Assembly (NCBI GenBank): GCA_964019155.1
Contig: OZ025244.1
Span: forward strand, 8,484,919-8,548,918
DNA from: Osedax fenrisi
Lineage: Eukaryota > Annelida > Polychaeta > Sabellida > Siboglinidae
Direction: 5' to 3'
DNA length: 64,000 nt
The position numbers and the translations under genes are program-made. Numbering within the stretch: the first letter of the stretch is position 1; every line of letters starts with the position of its first letter. Of this stretch, positions 11,530 through 23,105 are shown one piece after another. The notes beneath the pieces were generated by a model. It did no database searches and was not told the DNA's origin. It worked only from the letters and a program-made list of their open reading frames with translations.

Positions 11530-11735
11530 AACTTAATATATTAATATAAAGTGAAAGAAAATATATAATATAAAGTGAAAGTAAATAAATGAAAAAAATA
11601 TGAATAAATTAAATGACATAAATAAAAATACGTTTAAATTATGTTAATCTGTATGATTTAAAAGAGTAGTAAAAATTACATGATCCGTTATTACTTCTAT
11701 ATAATAAACTAACGGAACAAGTGAATATGTATATA
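11530..11735. repeat. about 200-bp dispersed unit, copy 1 of 3
   Basis: Runs from TAATATATTAATATAAAGTG through ATGAATAAATTAAATGACAT to CGTTATTACTTCTATATAAT. The same block recurs at 12465-12695 and 12700-12870, the last running into the 3' side of the transposase at 12825. Probably flanking or UTR DNA of that transposon family that has been locally duplicated. Confidence 0.7.
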
Positions 11736-11744
11736 TTAGCGTTG

Positions 11745-11935
11745 TCATTAGGACCCGGACTTCGGACTTTAGGTCATTGATACCGGACTGATACAGTATA
11801 ATTTATGATATATCGGACTCGGACCGGACTTTAATATTTAACTCGGACTATGTCGGACTTTAAATATTAGATTCGGACTATTTCGGACTTTAAATATTAG
11901 ATTCGTATTATTTCGGATTTTTATTATTGGATATC
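11745..11935. repeat. minisatellite, CGGACT(T/A) motif
   Basis: Imperfect tandem repeats of about 30 bp built on TTCGGACTTTAAATATTAGA. Frames crossing it have no independent support as genes. Confidence 0.75.
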
Positions 11936-12187
11936 TAAAATACATTCCAATGTTTACCTTTGGGATTATATTTATTCGCGCCATTTTCAACCAACATAGC
12001 GGTTCTGTGTATGTATCCGCAACACTTTTAATCAACATTGCATCATTTTAAAATTATGCGTGCAACCATCAACATCATTATTTTAAATTTTTGTATTCAT
12101 TTTAAATATTGTATATACATTTAAGAGATGATTCATATCGAAGAATAAACTACACTGCCATTAAGTGCACAGTTTATATCACTATAC

Positions 12188-12430
12188 GATACTTATGCTG
12201 CTATCAAACGATTCGGATACAATTATAAAACGATACTGATAGTGATACTTCTGTCAAACAATACTGAGACTTCTGTCAAATGATACTGATACGATACTGA
12301 GACTTCTGTCAAACGATACTGATACTGATACTGATACAGTTGTCAAACGATACTGATACCATACTGATACAGCTATCGAATGATACTGATACGATACTGA
12401 TACAGCTGTCGAATGATACTGAGACTTACT
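12188..12430. repeat. minisatellite, GATACTGATA motif
   Basis: About a dozen degenerate units of the type GTCAAACGATACTGATAC(A/G). The Ser/Val/Tyr-rich frame on the minus strand is an artefact of the repeat. Confidence 0.8.
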
Positions 12431-12464
12431 TTTTAGATAATTTGACAACACTAGTATATATATA

Positions 12465-12870
12465 TAAAAAATAAAAGTAATATATTAATATAAAGTGAAA
12501 GAAAATATATAATATAGGTAAGTAAAAGTACCTAAAGTAAAAGTAAATAAATGAAAAAAATATGAATAAATTAAATGACATAAATAAAAATACATTTAAA
12601 TTATGTTAATCTGTATGATTTAAAAGAGTAGTAAAAATTACATGATCCGTTATTACTTCTATATAATAAAATAACGGAACAAGTGAATATGTATATATAT
12701 ATAAAAAATAAAACTAATATATTAATATAAAGTGAAAGAAAATATATAATATAAAGTGAAAGTAAATAAATGAAAAAAATATGAATAAATTAAATGACAT
12801 AAATAAAAATACATTTAAATTATGTTAATCTGTATGATTTAAAAGAGTAGTAAAAATGACATGATCCGAT
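12465..12870. repeat. about 200-bp dispersed unit, copies 2 and 3 in tandem
   Basis: Two direct copies (12465-12695 and 12700-12870) of the unit seen at 11530. Copy 2 has a small internal duplication around GGTAAGTAAAAGTACC. Confidence 0.7.
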
Positions 12871-14885
12871 ATTTTAAATAACATTCCCCTAATTAAAAGT
12901 TTAGACTTCTCTATGTAATTAATTGTTGTATTTAATTTAGATGAGTAACAATTTATATCATTAGAATATATTGTTATTACTTGTTCATCAATTAACAGTG
13001 TAATAGAATATACAGGTGTAATTCTTTTATACAATAGACATCTATAATATTTATCAAAATCAATATTAGATAAATCATTTGGAAGTATTTCTACTATTGA
13101 ATTATTATAAAGATAAATATTATTAGAAATTTGTTATTAATACTTAATTTGGTAGTTTTTTTTACAAATTCCCAGTTGTATTCTTGAAAGTATAGTATTG
13201 ATGACTTGTTTTAGAGGACATATACCTCCTCTAATCATCTTTTTTAAAGAACCTAAATAATTTTCATAAGGGAATGCAGAGAAATTATCTAAAGCACCAT
13301 TTCTAAGAACATCATCACCTAAATGGCTTAATAAATGTACATTATATACAGGAAAAGATTTACCATATAATGATATTCCATGTTTAATGAAATAGATGAA
13401 TAGTTTATTAGCAAGACATATATTCAGTGGATTAATTGTACGAGATGAAATTATCAAACTTACTGCGTGTGATAATATTAAAAAATGTTCATAGTATTTA
13501 TTACCCAGTACTTTGTTTAAGACGAATTTTCCTGTATATAATAAAAATATCCTGAATTCCGTTGCTTTCCACTGTCTAAAGGTATTTAAAGATCTAGGCT
13601 TTCTGGAAAAGCATGATGGAATATGGCGTATGATTAAATTTATATTTGAGTTTATGATAGATATTTGACTATTAGATAATCTATAAGAGTGACAGCGTTT
13701 TGAAGTAAGCCAATAATTTAGTAACTTTTTCATGATACCAAGAAGTATACAATGCATGTAATCGATTGAAAAAGCATTTATCATATTTATTGGTAGCTTT
13801 TCTAATGGACTTATTACATTATTTAAGTGATGTTCTTTGTTATCTTTAGATCTAAAAGATTCATCTGTCCTATTACTACAATATAGTAATGGGTAGGTCA
13901 TTCTACCACCCCTCTCTGATTCTGACGAATACCAAAATCCCTTTTGAATACATTTGTCGCAACCAAAATATCCATTGAATTGGATAATATTTTTAACAAA
14001 AGATTTTGCTGGAGCATCACATATTATTGATACAATAGATACGCTAATAGCAATACTATCATATATGAAACCATCATTGCATAATTTTACTAATTCGTTA
14101 ACTGAATCACTTAGATAATCAAGACTTGGTTTTGTGCCTAAAGTAATTGCTATAGGAAAAACAACATCATACGAAATAATCCTAATAAGAATTGGCCACA
14201 TAGATTTTGATGTCCTTTTATTTATAGGCAATCCATCTATATTTATCGATATTTTTAAATTATTATTTTCTCTAACATGTGCCAAAGAATATTTTTTTAA
14301 TATACTACGAATCATAAATTCTAGACCAAAAAAATAATATTCTACATTATAGGAATTAATAATATTAATATCTTTAATACTATTATACATTAGTAACGTT
14401 CTACAAGTTGAATGAACGTCTAACTGTTCTTTTCTAAGAAGTTTCAATAAAGAATCAGTGAAATTGTGACTAACGTTATGAGCCGAAACCAATTGAGCTA
14501 GATTTTCTTTAAAACATTTTTCAATAGGCTGATGACTATCTAAATTTGACTGAGATTCTGTTTCAGAATCTAAACTTTGCTCACTTGTTATATTTAATCC
14601 ATATATTGATTCGACATCTGAATTATTTACTATATTTGAGTCGGATTCTGAGTCAGAATCTAAATTTTGCTCACTCGTTATATTTAATTCATGTGTTGAT
14701 TCGCCAGTTGAATCACTACTAAAATTATCATCACTACTTATGTATGACTGACTGCTATTTATATTGTGATCTGGATCAGAGAGACTCTGAGATTCTGATT
14801 CTGATAAATCGCCCATGTTATCTATTTGTCTATTAATAGATTTATAAAGTGAAATATAACTTCGTTTCATATTAAAATGAATCAA
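12825..14885 (-). CDS. CDAPA/DYMH-type transposase (EnSpm/CACTA-like?), best copy
   Basis: One open frame of 582 codons (14885-13137). Residues 25-120 are Ser/Asp/Glu-rich and contain a roughly 30-residue internal repeat (LNITSEQ-x-LDS). Then come INIDGLP (216-220), AITLGTKPSLDYL (246-258), IICDAPAKSF (288-296), a CxxC (309, 312), SIDYMHCILLG (373-383), RKPRSLNTFRQWKATEFR (428-445), VHLLSHLGDD (516-525) and ALDNFSAFPYENYLGSLKK (531-549). This order defines a large family of uncharacterised invertebrate transposases with an RNase H-like core; the CACTA/tnp2 link is by resemblance. After TAA TAA the same frame continues (13130-12825) with a C-terminal domain paralleled in the copy at 31812-32094, so 582 codons is probably a truncation. 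No intron interrupts it, unlike that copy. Confidence 0.75.
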
Positions 14886-14899
14886 ATTATACTATTACA

Positions 14900-16560
14900 A
14901 ATATATATTTTATATATAAATGAATAATTACCAGATATGGGTTTATAAAAGAATGATAAATATGTAAACTATAATATTAAAATAATACGTGATTTGGTGA
15001 AAGGTGTCAATAAGGAAAGGCCACCTGGTGGGACATTTAATGAAAAGAATAATAAAGAAAAACATATATAATAATTATATAACTACTAAACATGTATAAA
15101 TATATACATTATAAATTGATATGATTTAATAATAAACTTAAGTCTATATCATATATGTTGCTTATATATCGATTATTATAAATATTTTCTTATATTACCT
15201 ATTATTTATTTTCTGTAGATTTGAATTTATTATCTTAGTTTTTTCAAATATATTTAATTATTTGAAATTAAAGCTTATTTGTGTCTTTATTATTTCATTA
15301 TGGAGGAATAAATATAAATTGTTTTAATGATATATGAATTCTACAAATTATGGAAGATAATTTATAATAATCAAATGGGGTCGTCTTTCATTTATCAATT
15401 ATAATATTATTTAATATTCAATAATTGAATAATTCAAGTGTTATTTACATTAGTAATACAATATTTATATTAGTATAATGACATTATACTATAAGGAATA
15501 TATATATATATATATATATATATTTCTAACATGTTTGAATTATTAAACCTTTAGTCGCCGCATGAATACACTGTCATGTTGTTAAATCGCCGTAGCATTT
15601 TGTATATTTTTTATATTTAGTAGTATACATTTTAAAATATGCATTTCTATATAAAATATTGATTTCTTAACACTAAGTTATATTTATTTTTTAGATAATA
15701 AAATACTCTAAGAATATCTGATATGTTTTAAATATAATTCAATATCTAATTAATATATATTTAAATAAATATGGTTATTATTTGATTAAAAAAAAGTAAG
15801 GTCAAGTCATTTGTAATTATATTATATAATAAGTGTACTTTTATAATACATAAATATTTATAAAAATAATAATTATATTACTTACTAATAATTTACAAGA
15901 AATATTGTATTATATGAATTATTCAATAAGTAATGCAAAATATAGTATTTGAATAATTTAAATTTTTTTTTGTATTTTATACATTATTTACATTTAGCAG
16001 TATATATTCAAATAGGCATTGCTACATGACATATTGATTTCTTAACATTTCAAGTTATATTTAATTTAAAGATATTAAAATACTCTAAATCGCCACCTTT
16101 ATGTTTCAAATATAATTCAAAATCCAATAATATATATTATAATAAATTTGTTTTTATTTTGATATTATATAAATTACAATATCCATTTTAATACTATAAA
16201 ATAAGTCTACTTTTATAAAACAATCATATTTAATATGATATAGAAATAATAAATATTACTTAACTCCTTAAATCCCAGAACACATTAATCGCAGTTTGGT
16301 TTTATAATTTAATTATTTTCGTATGTAATCCATAAATAAATTCACTAAACGAATATTTTTAAATATTCAGTATTTTAATTATATTAATAAAAATGTTTAT
16401 ATATGTAATAATATCCAATACAGGTAATAGGATTTTTGTAAATATGTCTTTATATCTTAAATGTTGAGTATGTTAAAATACAACATTATATAACATTTAT
16501 TATGAAAATATTTGTGTAGTTTATTATTAAGTAGCATTATAATACAAATAAAGCCTATCA
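14900..16560. other. AT-rich spacer, no gene seen
   Basis: About 1.6 kb of AT-rich DNA with a (TA)n run at 15499-15522 and two loosely similar halves (around 15580-15780 and 15960-16140, sharing AATATGCATT, TGATTTCTTAACA and AATATAATTCAA). This suggests an old duplication. No coding block, no terminal inverted repeat found for the transposase. Confidence 0.5.
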
Positions 16561-16619
16561 AATCGTTAAGATCTAACAAAATCGAAATATATCCTGAGAA
16601 GCTGCTATACGGTCGCTCA

Positions 16620-16840
16620 AGATTGGCAAATCGCCGGGAATAATATAGTAGGAGAACTACCTACATCTGAAGGTGAAAATAGGATTACAGTATTAACAGA
16701 TCTATGCAATAAAATATGGGATTCATGGGAATGGCCCTCCACCTGGACTAAATAAATGATTATATGTCTTCATAAAAAGGTAACATCTAATATTGCGAGA
16801 AGTATAAAACAATAAATCTCATATCTCGGATGAGTAGTGA
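16620..16840 (+). pseudogene. RT fragment, RTE/LINE-like
   Basis: The plus strand reads VGELPTSEGE, VLTDLCNKIWDSWEWPSTWTK, a TGA-free gap, LHKKGN and YCEKYKTINLISRM with stops and a frame change between. This matches the RT palm/finger segment around W-P-x-x-W and KKG-x(5-10)-NYRTISL-type motifs of RTE-like LINEs. Only about 70 residues survive. Confidence 0.6.
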
Positions 16841-16843
16841 GCC

Positions 16844-17061
16844 GGGTGCTGCTGATGAGTGATCGACGGTTATGAATGGAATGTCGTCTTTTACAAACGT
16901 CACAAGGCCTCCACCTTTATCCGTACCTCTGTCCTTTCTAACTGCTGAGTATCCAGGGAGAGGGGCTTATCATTTGGTCTGAGTTTTGATTCCTGTATTA
17001 GTAGTATATAAATTTTCAGTTTCTTGACTGCATCCGCGAGTTCCACCATCTTGGTTTTCAG
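16844..17061 (-). pseudogene. APE endonuclease fragment of the 23-31 kb retrotransposon family
   Basis: Minus strand: KTKMVELADAVKKLKIYILL, IQESKL, then in another frame YSAVRKDRGTDKGGGLVTFV and KDDIPF. It aligns with residues 235-300 of the endonuclease in copy A (KSKMVELEDRTRKMDIELIM, IQESKL, GGGLITFIKEDIPF). It is abutted tail-on to the plus-strand RT fragment at 16620-16840, and it is GC-richer than its surroundings. Confidence 0.75.
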
Positions 17062-17149
17062 GTGAATTTTTTTTCAGTTTTTTGTTAATCTCTGTTATGA
17101 CACTTTTTTATAACAAATAATTATCTTTTTTAATATAATATATTATATG

Positions 17150-17345
17150 TGTTATACGCACAATAAAACTTATTTCATTTAAATTAAGTTTGACCTAATT
17201 TTTAACTTAAGTCATACACACAATAAAACCTAGTTCAGCTGACTTAAGTTGACCTAAGTTTTAACTTAAATCATATACACAATAAATACTAGTTCAGCTG
17301 ACTTAAGTTTGACCTAAATTTTAACTTAAGTTACAGTGACTTTAG
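17150..17345. repeat. tandem repeat, about 68-bp unit
   Basis: Three direct copies of CACAATAAAACCTAGTTCAG followed by CTGACTTAAGTTTGACCTAA. A CCAAGT/ACTTGG inverted pair follows at 17398-17460, so this may be the inner part of a decayed miniature transposon. Confidence 0.65.
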
Positions 17346-17464
17346 TTATATAAAAAAAAATACTTAAGTTTGACTTAAGTCAATATGATCAACTATGAAG
17401 CAAGTATTTTATTTGTGAACCAAGTATGGACCAAGTTTGGCCCAATCTGTGTTACTTGGGTAGT

Positions 17465-17815
17465 TATTATAATTGAATACTTTTATTTACAAACTAATTT
17501 TATTCACATTTTATAAATATATGTGTTCTTATTTGTATTTATTATTTCAAAATAACTAACATTGTTAAGAATGTTGTGATATAAAATCATATCAAATAAT
17601 TAATAAAATTAATATTTATTATATAATGTAAATATTATATTATTATTTAATATAATAGAAATATATAGTTTATTATATACAAAAATAATACGGAAAGTGA
17701 AATTTATACATCAGACTAAAATTAAATAACAAAATTACATTTCGATGCAAAGTTTTAGAATTAACTTAACTCGTTGTATTAGAGTTATATTAATTCTTGT
17801 ATCTCTTAATTCAGG
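17465..17815. repeat. partial third copy of the segmental-duplication sequence
   Basis: Matches 3340-3880 and 59740-60290, but with the about 160-bp unit present once rather than twice. It therefore looks like the state before the internal tandem duplication, or a separate insertion of the same repeat. Confidence 0.65.
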
Positions 17816-17857
17816 AGATACGATTGTCTTAGATGTCTGAGATACAAGACGAATATG

Positions 17858-18330
17858 TCACTCAACATTTTGGGTATGGCTCGGATAGAATAGAAATATA
17901 ATAATAGGTACTGTAGAATTAATATAATTGTTTAAACAATCATTATAAATATGACGAGATAGGATTGATTCAAGGCATATTCCATTCTGATCTATTAATT
18001 CAAAATAGCTATTTGCATTAAAATTAATTTTTGGTTTAATAAATATACGAGCATTACTATTATTACTACTACCCCTATATCGCATAATAATCCTTACAGC
18101 CCTTAACCTCACTTCATTTCTAGTATCCGTAAGCATTGCACATATTATATTTTCACTATGTAATGCATATGAGTTATTATTAATGACTTTAAGTAAAATA
18201 TTAATAATACGATCATGATTAATTATTTTAGCATTATTAATCATATTATAAATATGAATGATAATAATGATGTGAATGTGATAAAAATGTGGCTTAGCTT
18301 TTACCGAAAACCAGGTTCTTACATATTTAA
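17858..18330 (-). pseudogene. uncharacterised YAR/P-WF family protein, copy A (C-terminal part)
   Basis: The frame reads RTWFSVKAKPHFY (near 18325), NMINNAKIIN, NNSYALHSENIICAMLTDTR, EVRLRAVRIIMRYRG, IFIKPKINFNANSYFELIDQ. It corresponds to a family of uncharacterised invertebrate proteins recognised by a (Y/V)YA(R/P)xWF-x-IK segment, an HSENxLxAMLTDxR block and an (I/L)PKLNFEAxDYxxLI block. These proteins occur in many copies and usually look mobile-element-linked. Only the C-terminal half is here; the reading frame ends by running into non-coding DNA. Homologous pieces lie at 37165-37467 and 39037-39800. Confidence 0.55.
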
Positions 18331-18702
18331 ATTATTAATATTATACATCAATTGTTCATAGTATTGTTGACGTTGCAGCTGTTGAGCCTCAGTTATGCCG
18401 GCTATGAACTTAGATATTTCACTAAGTGCACAGCCGTCGTATCTCATCTGTTGAAGGATATTATGCGTTTCCACGTCATCTTCTCTCTCCGCTTCGTTGC
18501 AGAATTCTTCCCTCTCCGCCCACCAAGTTTCATATTGGCACGGCATATTCAACATGTCAATGTAGTGTTTAATTTTTCTTTCATTTTCAGCTCCGGGGGG
18601 TAGTTCGTATTTCAATATTGGTTCTATATTTTCGGTGTGGGGAGCCTCGGTTTCGTGTTGAGGAGCCTCAGTTTAGGGGTGGCTTATTTCCGCTTGGGAC
18701 AT
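18319..18702 (-). pseudogene. conserved acidic ORF linked to the YAR/WF gene, copy A
   Basis: An ATG at 18702 opens MSQAEISHP, one in-frame TAA, then EAPQHETEAPHTENIEPILK and an open frame of 98 codons: ELPPGAENERKIKHYIDMLN, WWAEREEFCNEAEREDDVE, QQMRYDGCALSEISKFIAGI, a Gln-rich end. The second copy (37700-38063) keeps the same peptide, with GAA (Glu) where this one has TAA. The protein is acidic, about 125 residues, with no motif I recognise. It lies directly upstream of the YAR/WF gene on the same strand in both loci, so the two may be exons of one gene or two genes of one element. Confidence 0.5.
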
Positions 18703-18923
18703 TGTCGCAACGTCGTTGTCGTAGAGTGTGTAACATTTATAGTTATTAATATAATAAATTAATATTGGAAATAATAATAATATATATTTATATATACATA
18801 TTACGTTTTTGAATGTTTATAACTTTTGTAAAGTTTTATTAATTAATGTAATTAACAAATTAAATTATATTAAATTATAACAAATATGTATATGAATTAC
18901 ATAATTTATGATTATATATGAAT

Positions 18924-19345
18924 ACACCTATGCCACCAATCAATAGTTAAGATATATATATCTTGTAATTACACTTTGAATATATTATACAAGGAATGTA
19001 TATATAGATTAATTAATAGAATAAATATTATAAATATATACAAATAAAGATATGTATTTAAACATTGCATGTATAACAATTTATAATATATATATTATAT
19101 TATTAAATATAAATTAATTTCAACTGAAAGTAATATTGTCATATGTACAATTATAAATACCAGACAGGCTATTACCGGTTATTACCATAGGCGGTAAAAA
19201 CCTGTGTAACTCTGATTATTATATAATTATAGAAAAGTAATTATTTCTTTAATTATAATTACTTTATAGAAAAATTAACCAAATGATTTATTTTGTTGGA
19301 TTGTATAAATTTTATAAAAAGATCCAGGTATTTGGAACCACTACA
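18924..19345. repeat. about 420-bp dispersed repeat, copy 1
   Basis: From ACACCTATGCCACCAATCAA to GATCCAGGTATTTGGAACCA; almost identical to 35389-35812 in the same orientation. It includes a GC-richer core (GGCTATTACCGGTTATTACC). No clear inverted ends and no target duplication visible, so the element type is unknown. High identity suggests recent dispersal. Confidence 0.75.
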
Positions 19346-19539
19346 TATGTTTCATCATAAATAGATATTATGTGTATTCTAAAATATAGCCTAATATTAT
19401 TCTATATATTTTAATAATAATGTATTAATGGAAGACAAATGTATTTATTATTATCATCCAATATATTGTTAATTAGTATGCATTGATGAATATAGTCTGA
19501 TTCATCACTGATCCTAATATAACTGTAATTAGTGTAAAT

Positions 19540-20866
19540 CAGGGTTCGAAAAAAATCGGATTTTTTTAAAAAAATCAAAAAAATCGGATTTATTTGATTT
19601 AAATCGGATTTTTATAGTTCTAATATATATCTACAAATATAACTATCGAGTTTGATAATTAAATTATTAAAATTATAAAAATGGACTAATAATATACCTA
19701 TTTCTAGAAAAAAAAATATGCAAGAAATTTCAATTAGATATAAAAAATATTATATATAATTGAATAATTTATTATATTTATATAGTTATATCTGAAGAGT
19801 AACATAATATTAATATACTGTAAAAATTGCATGTCATTTCAATAAGTATTTCTATAATCGAAAGTGGTTCAAACACAGTTTTTATTTTATTCAGAGATAT
19901 TCACTTTTTAAAAATTAGAGATTAGAAAAAATTATCATATTTATATGGACTATTTTTCGAGCTCGTATTTATGTATACTTATTTATGTCACTTTTAAGTA
20001 CTGTTATGCACTGTGCTATATACCATTTTAAAGAAATATTATCAAATATGATTATTATATAAATAATATTTTATTTTCAAAATCAGGGCCCTTAATGTAA
20101 ATTTATAAAATTATCTAAATATTAATTATCTATAAAATTAAGTCAAGATATATAAATAAATAGAATTATATTATAATACAAATGTGATATTTTGTATGTC
20201 TTGAATTATCTAAATTAATGTATACATTATATTATATGCTGTTGCAAAATGCAACATTAAATAATCATTATTTAATTACTAGTGTTTTTATATTATACTG
20301 ACTACTTTATTATCTAGAATTATATTCAAATAATTATGCTAACATTATTAATACAAGAAATCAAATAAAAACATTTTTGATAATTATTTAAATAAATTAC
20401 TTTATATTAAAATATTTTTACATAAATACAAGCTTTGCAGTTTTATTAACTCCCAGACTCCGATTTCTTAATTTTGAATGCACCAATATTTTTTGGATTT
20501 TATATAGAAAAAAATAAAATTATATCTTTCTCCAATAATATCTATGATATACATAATTCTTATTTATTTAACATTATATATTTTTCCTTTGATGTTTATG
20601 AATCATAATTTATGATATATATATATATATATAATTCGCATTTACTTATATATTAATGATATAACATAGCATCCTATATACATATAGGGATATAGAAGGC
20701 CATCATGAATATAATTATTATATTATAAAAATCATGATCTAATAATTATATAATATACTTAGAGAAATATTGATTTAAATCAAAAAAAATATGATTTTTT
20801 TAGGCTGATTTAAATCGTGATTTAAATCATGATTTAAATCATTTGATTTAAATCATTCGAACCCTG
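19540..20866. mobile_element. non-autonomous hAT-type element with perfect 8-bp TSD
   Basis: Starts CAGGGTTCGAA and ends TTCGAACCCTG, which are perfect inverted repeats. It is flanked by identical octamers GTGTAAAT (19532-19539 and 20867-20874). Inside both ends are multiple copies of GATTTAAATC (or AAATCGGATTT), the kind of subterminal repeats hAT transposases bind. 1327 bp, AT-rich, no coding block. The exact TSD and intact ends suggest fairly recent insertion. Confidence 0.92.
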
Positions 20867-21004
20867 GTGTAAATAATTAATGTTTTTTATATATATATCA
20901 ATTATGTTATGCATGTTATTAATGTTAGCTTCGAATGATTTATAAGTCTTGTGTATAATATATTCTACATCGATATTATTTTCTTCGTGTATTCCAGAAT
21001 GATC

Positions 21005-22690
21005 ATATTCTAAAACCTCAAATATTTTATCGTTCTTGGGATATTTATAATTTTTGTTGATAACTTTTTGTAATGAACAGCTAATATTTCTAATTCATTC
21101 CTACTTTTATTTACTATTTCAATTATTAGATTCTTAAACCCTTTTACTTTATTTTTGTATGTATGAAGATAGTTTTCAAATCTAAAGGCACTACAATTAT
21201 CCAAACTTCCAAATGATCTCACATCGGTTGCATATGTAACAAACTATATACATTATACCATTATTAACAACATTATCTAATAAACTTTTTGCTATATTGA
21301 TTTATTTAAAATCGGATGATATTTTAGGAGATATAAATAAAGATATAACATGATTAAATATTAAAAAATGTTTATAATATTCAATATTTATGATATTTAA
21401 AAAATAATTTTACTATTCACATCTTTATAATTTTATTGGTTACTGTTGGGAACGGTTTTCAAAATGTTACCAGCAATTGAGGTGAGGGGCGAGCGAGCAT
21501 AGTTTATAGAGTAAATTTCCGGAAATCATTTTTGGTGTGAACGCACGTTTAAGTTTATTAATTTCATCATTAAACCTAAAAGTACTAAATGCATATAATC
21601 CAAACTAAAACTAGTAATCATGTTAATTGGTAATATGGATAATGGTGTATCTATTTATGATGCAATTCTTGACTTTTAGTATGAAAAGAAGAATCTGTAT
21701 GAGCAATACATTGTATAGATGAATATGTTTTACCTCTTACACCTCTTTTTTCATTATCATTTTTTTATAATTATAGACATTTGAGAATATTTATCACACC
21801 CACATTTTCCATTATATTGAATGATATTTTTATGAAAGATCGCGCAGGTACATCACATAAAGTTGTTGATAACATTATTAATTATAAAACTATTTTCTAA
21901 AATAGTTTTTAATTCGTGAATTTTATTATTTAGATAATCTAAATTAGCAGGTTTATTCCCTAATGTAATTGCTGATGTAAATACAAAAAAAGTGGTATAT
22001 TTATTGAAAATAGAATAGGTCACACTGCTATATTATTAATCTTATATAGTGGAAGCCATCTACATTCATATTTAAAGTAATAATATTCATATTAATTTCT
22101 TTATATTTTTTTAATGAACATATTAACATATTTCTAAAACCAAAGTTAAATTATTGTAGAAATGATTTTCTTCTATGTCATAATTATATTTTTTATTTAG
22201 TAATGTTCTAGTTGTTAAAGGCAGATCATAAATATTATGGAGGAGTAGCTGATAACATTGTAACATTAGATTGCATACATTGGAGTCTCGTTTCTTCTCG
22301 AAAGAGTAGCTGATAACATTGTATCAGTAGATGTTGCATGCATTGGAGGCTCGTTTATCGTATTATCGATACCTGACATCACGTCTTGCTTGCAAAAGAT
22401 CATCTTTAAAGATAATTATATTTAGTATAAGATATAAAATTAATTTTATCAAATTTAAGAATATATTATACTAATTAAAAAAATTAATTGTAATTATAAA
22501 TTAATACCAATTAATACAATTCATTAATATTTAATTTTATAAAATAACCTCGAGAAAATTTCATCTTTAACTTATGAACTGGCCACTTATTTGTAGGGCA
22601 AGACTTTTTACGAAGATGTAAATCGATATTTTTCTCCGGGTAAAATATTTCATAAAAGTTATATTTAATATACATTTAATGAATTTTAAA
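21005..22690 (-). pseudogene. CDAPA/DYMH transposase, decayed copy 3
   Basis: Minus strand, from 5' to 3': the KKSCPTNKWPVHKLKMKS exon (near 22590), the doubled GAGTAGCTGATAACATTG unit, LLNKKYNYDIEENHFYNN, the GNKPANLDYLNN block, a CDVPARSFIKNIIQYNGKCGC-like zinc segment (near 21840), SFSLDYMHLVLLGLM (near 21590), then after a gap GSLDNCSAFRFENYLHTYKN (21222-21010). Every block matches the best copy at 13137-14885. Many stops and frame changes. The upstream half is nearly identical in DNA to 5434-6300. Confidence 0.7.
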
Positions 22691-22739
22691 TTAATAAATT
22701 TAATATTAATTTAATATTTACTAACATCATTTAATTCAC

Positions 22740-23101
22740 GTTTTATCCCGCTTTTTAATATTATATATACTGAAGGGTATCATTTGGATCAAGTTCAACT
22801 GTTTCCATTGTATAATACATCTGTAAATATAATTTTAAATAAAAGGCATAATTATTTAAATTATGTATTGGTGTTTATAATTTAGATTATTAATTTTGTA
22901 TATATGCTAACTATTGTATCAAGTAAGTTGGTATTGATGTTTTACAGCTAGTATAATTATAATTGGGTAATCATACATATACTCCGTGTTGGTAATGATA
23001 GATCTATTTATTAAATTATATTTTCTTGTTATATTCTCTCTGCTACTTAAACGTGCTTGATATAGTCCAACTTTATTAGAATCAAATGGGTGAAAGTACA
23101 A
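22740..23101 (-). other. possible small exons, unrecognised
   Basis: A frame of 60 codons (23101-22919) reads YFHPFDSNKVGLYQARLSSR then IINRSIITNTEYMYDYPIII. A second short open stretch near 22830-22740 begins at an acceptor and reads METVELDPNDTLQ. The first resembles C-terminal regions of the arthropod transposase/DUF4806-type proteins (PxxSxxxGIY pattern), but I cannot identify it. It sits between a decayed transposase and the 3' tail of retrotransposon A. Confidence 0.3.
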
Positions 23102-23105
23102 TTTA

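Noticed and set aside
12254..12451. Ser/Val/Tyr-rich 65-codon frame
   Set aside because: Lies wholly in the GATACTGATA minisatellite.
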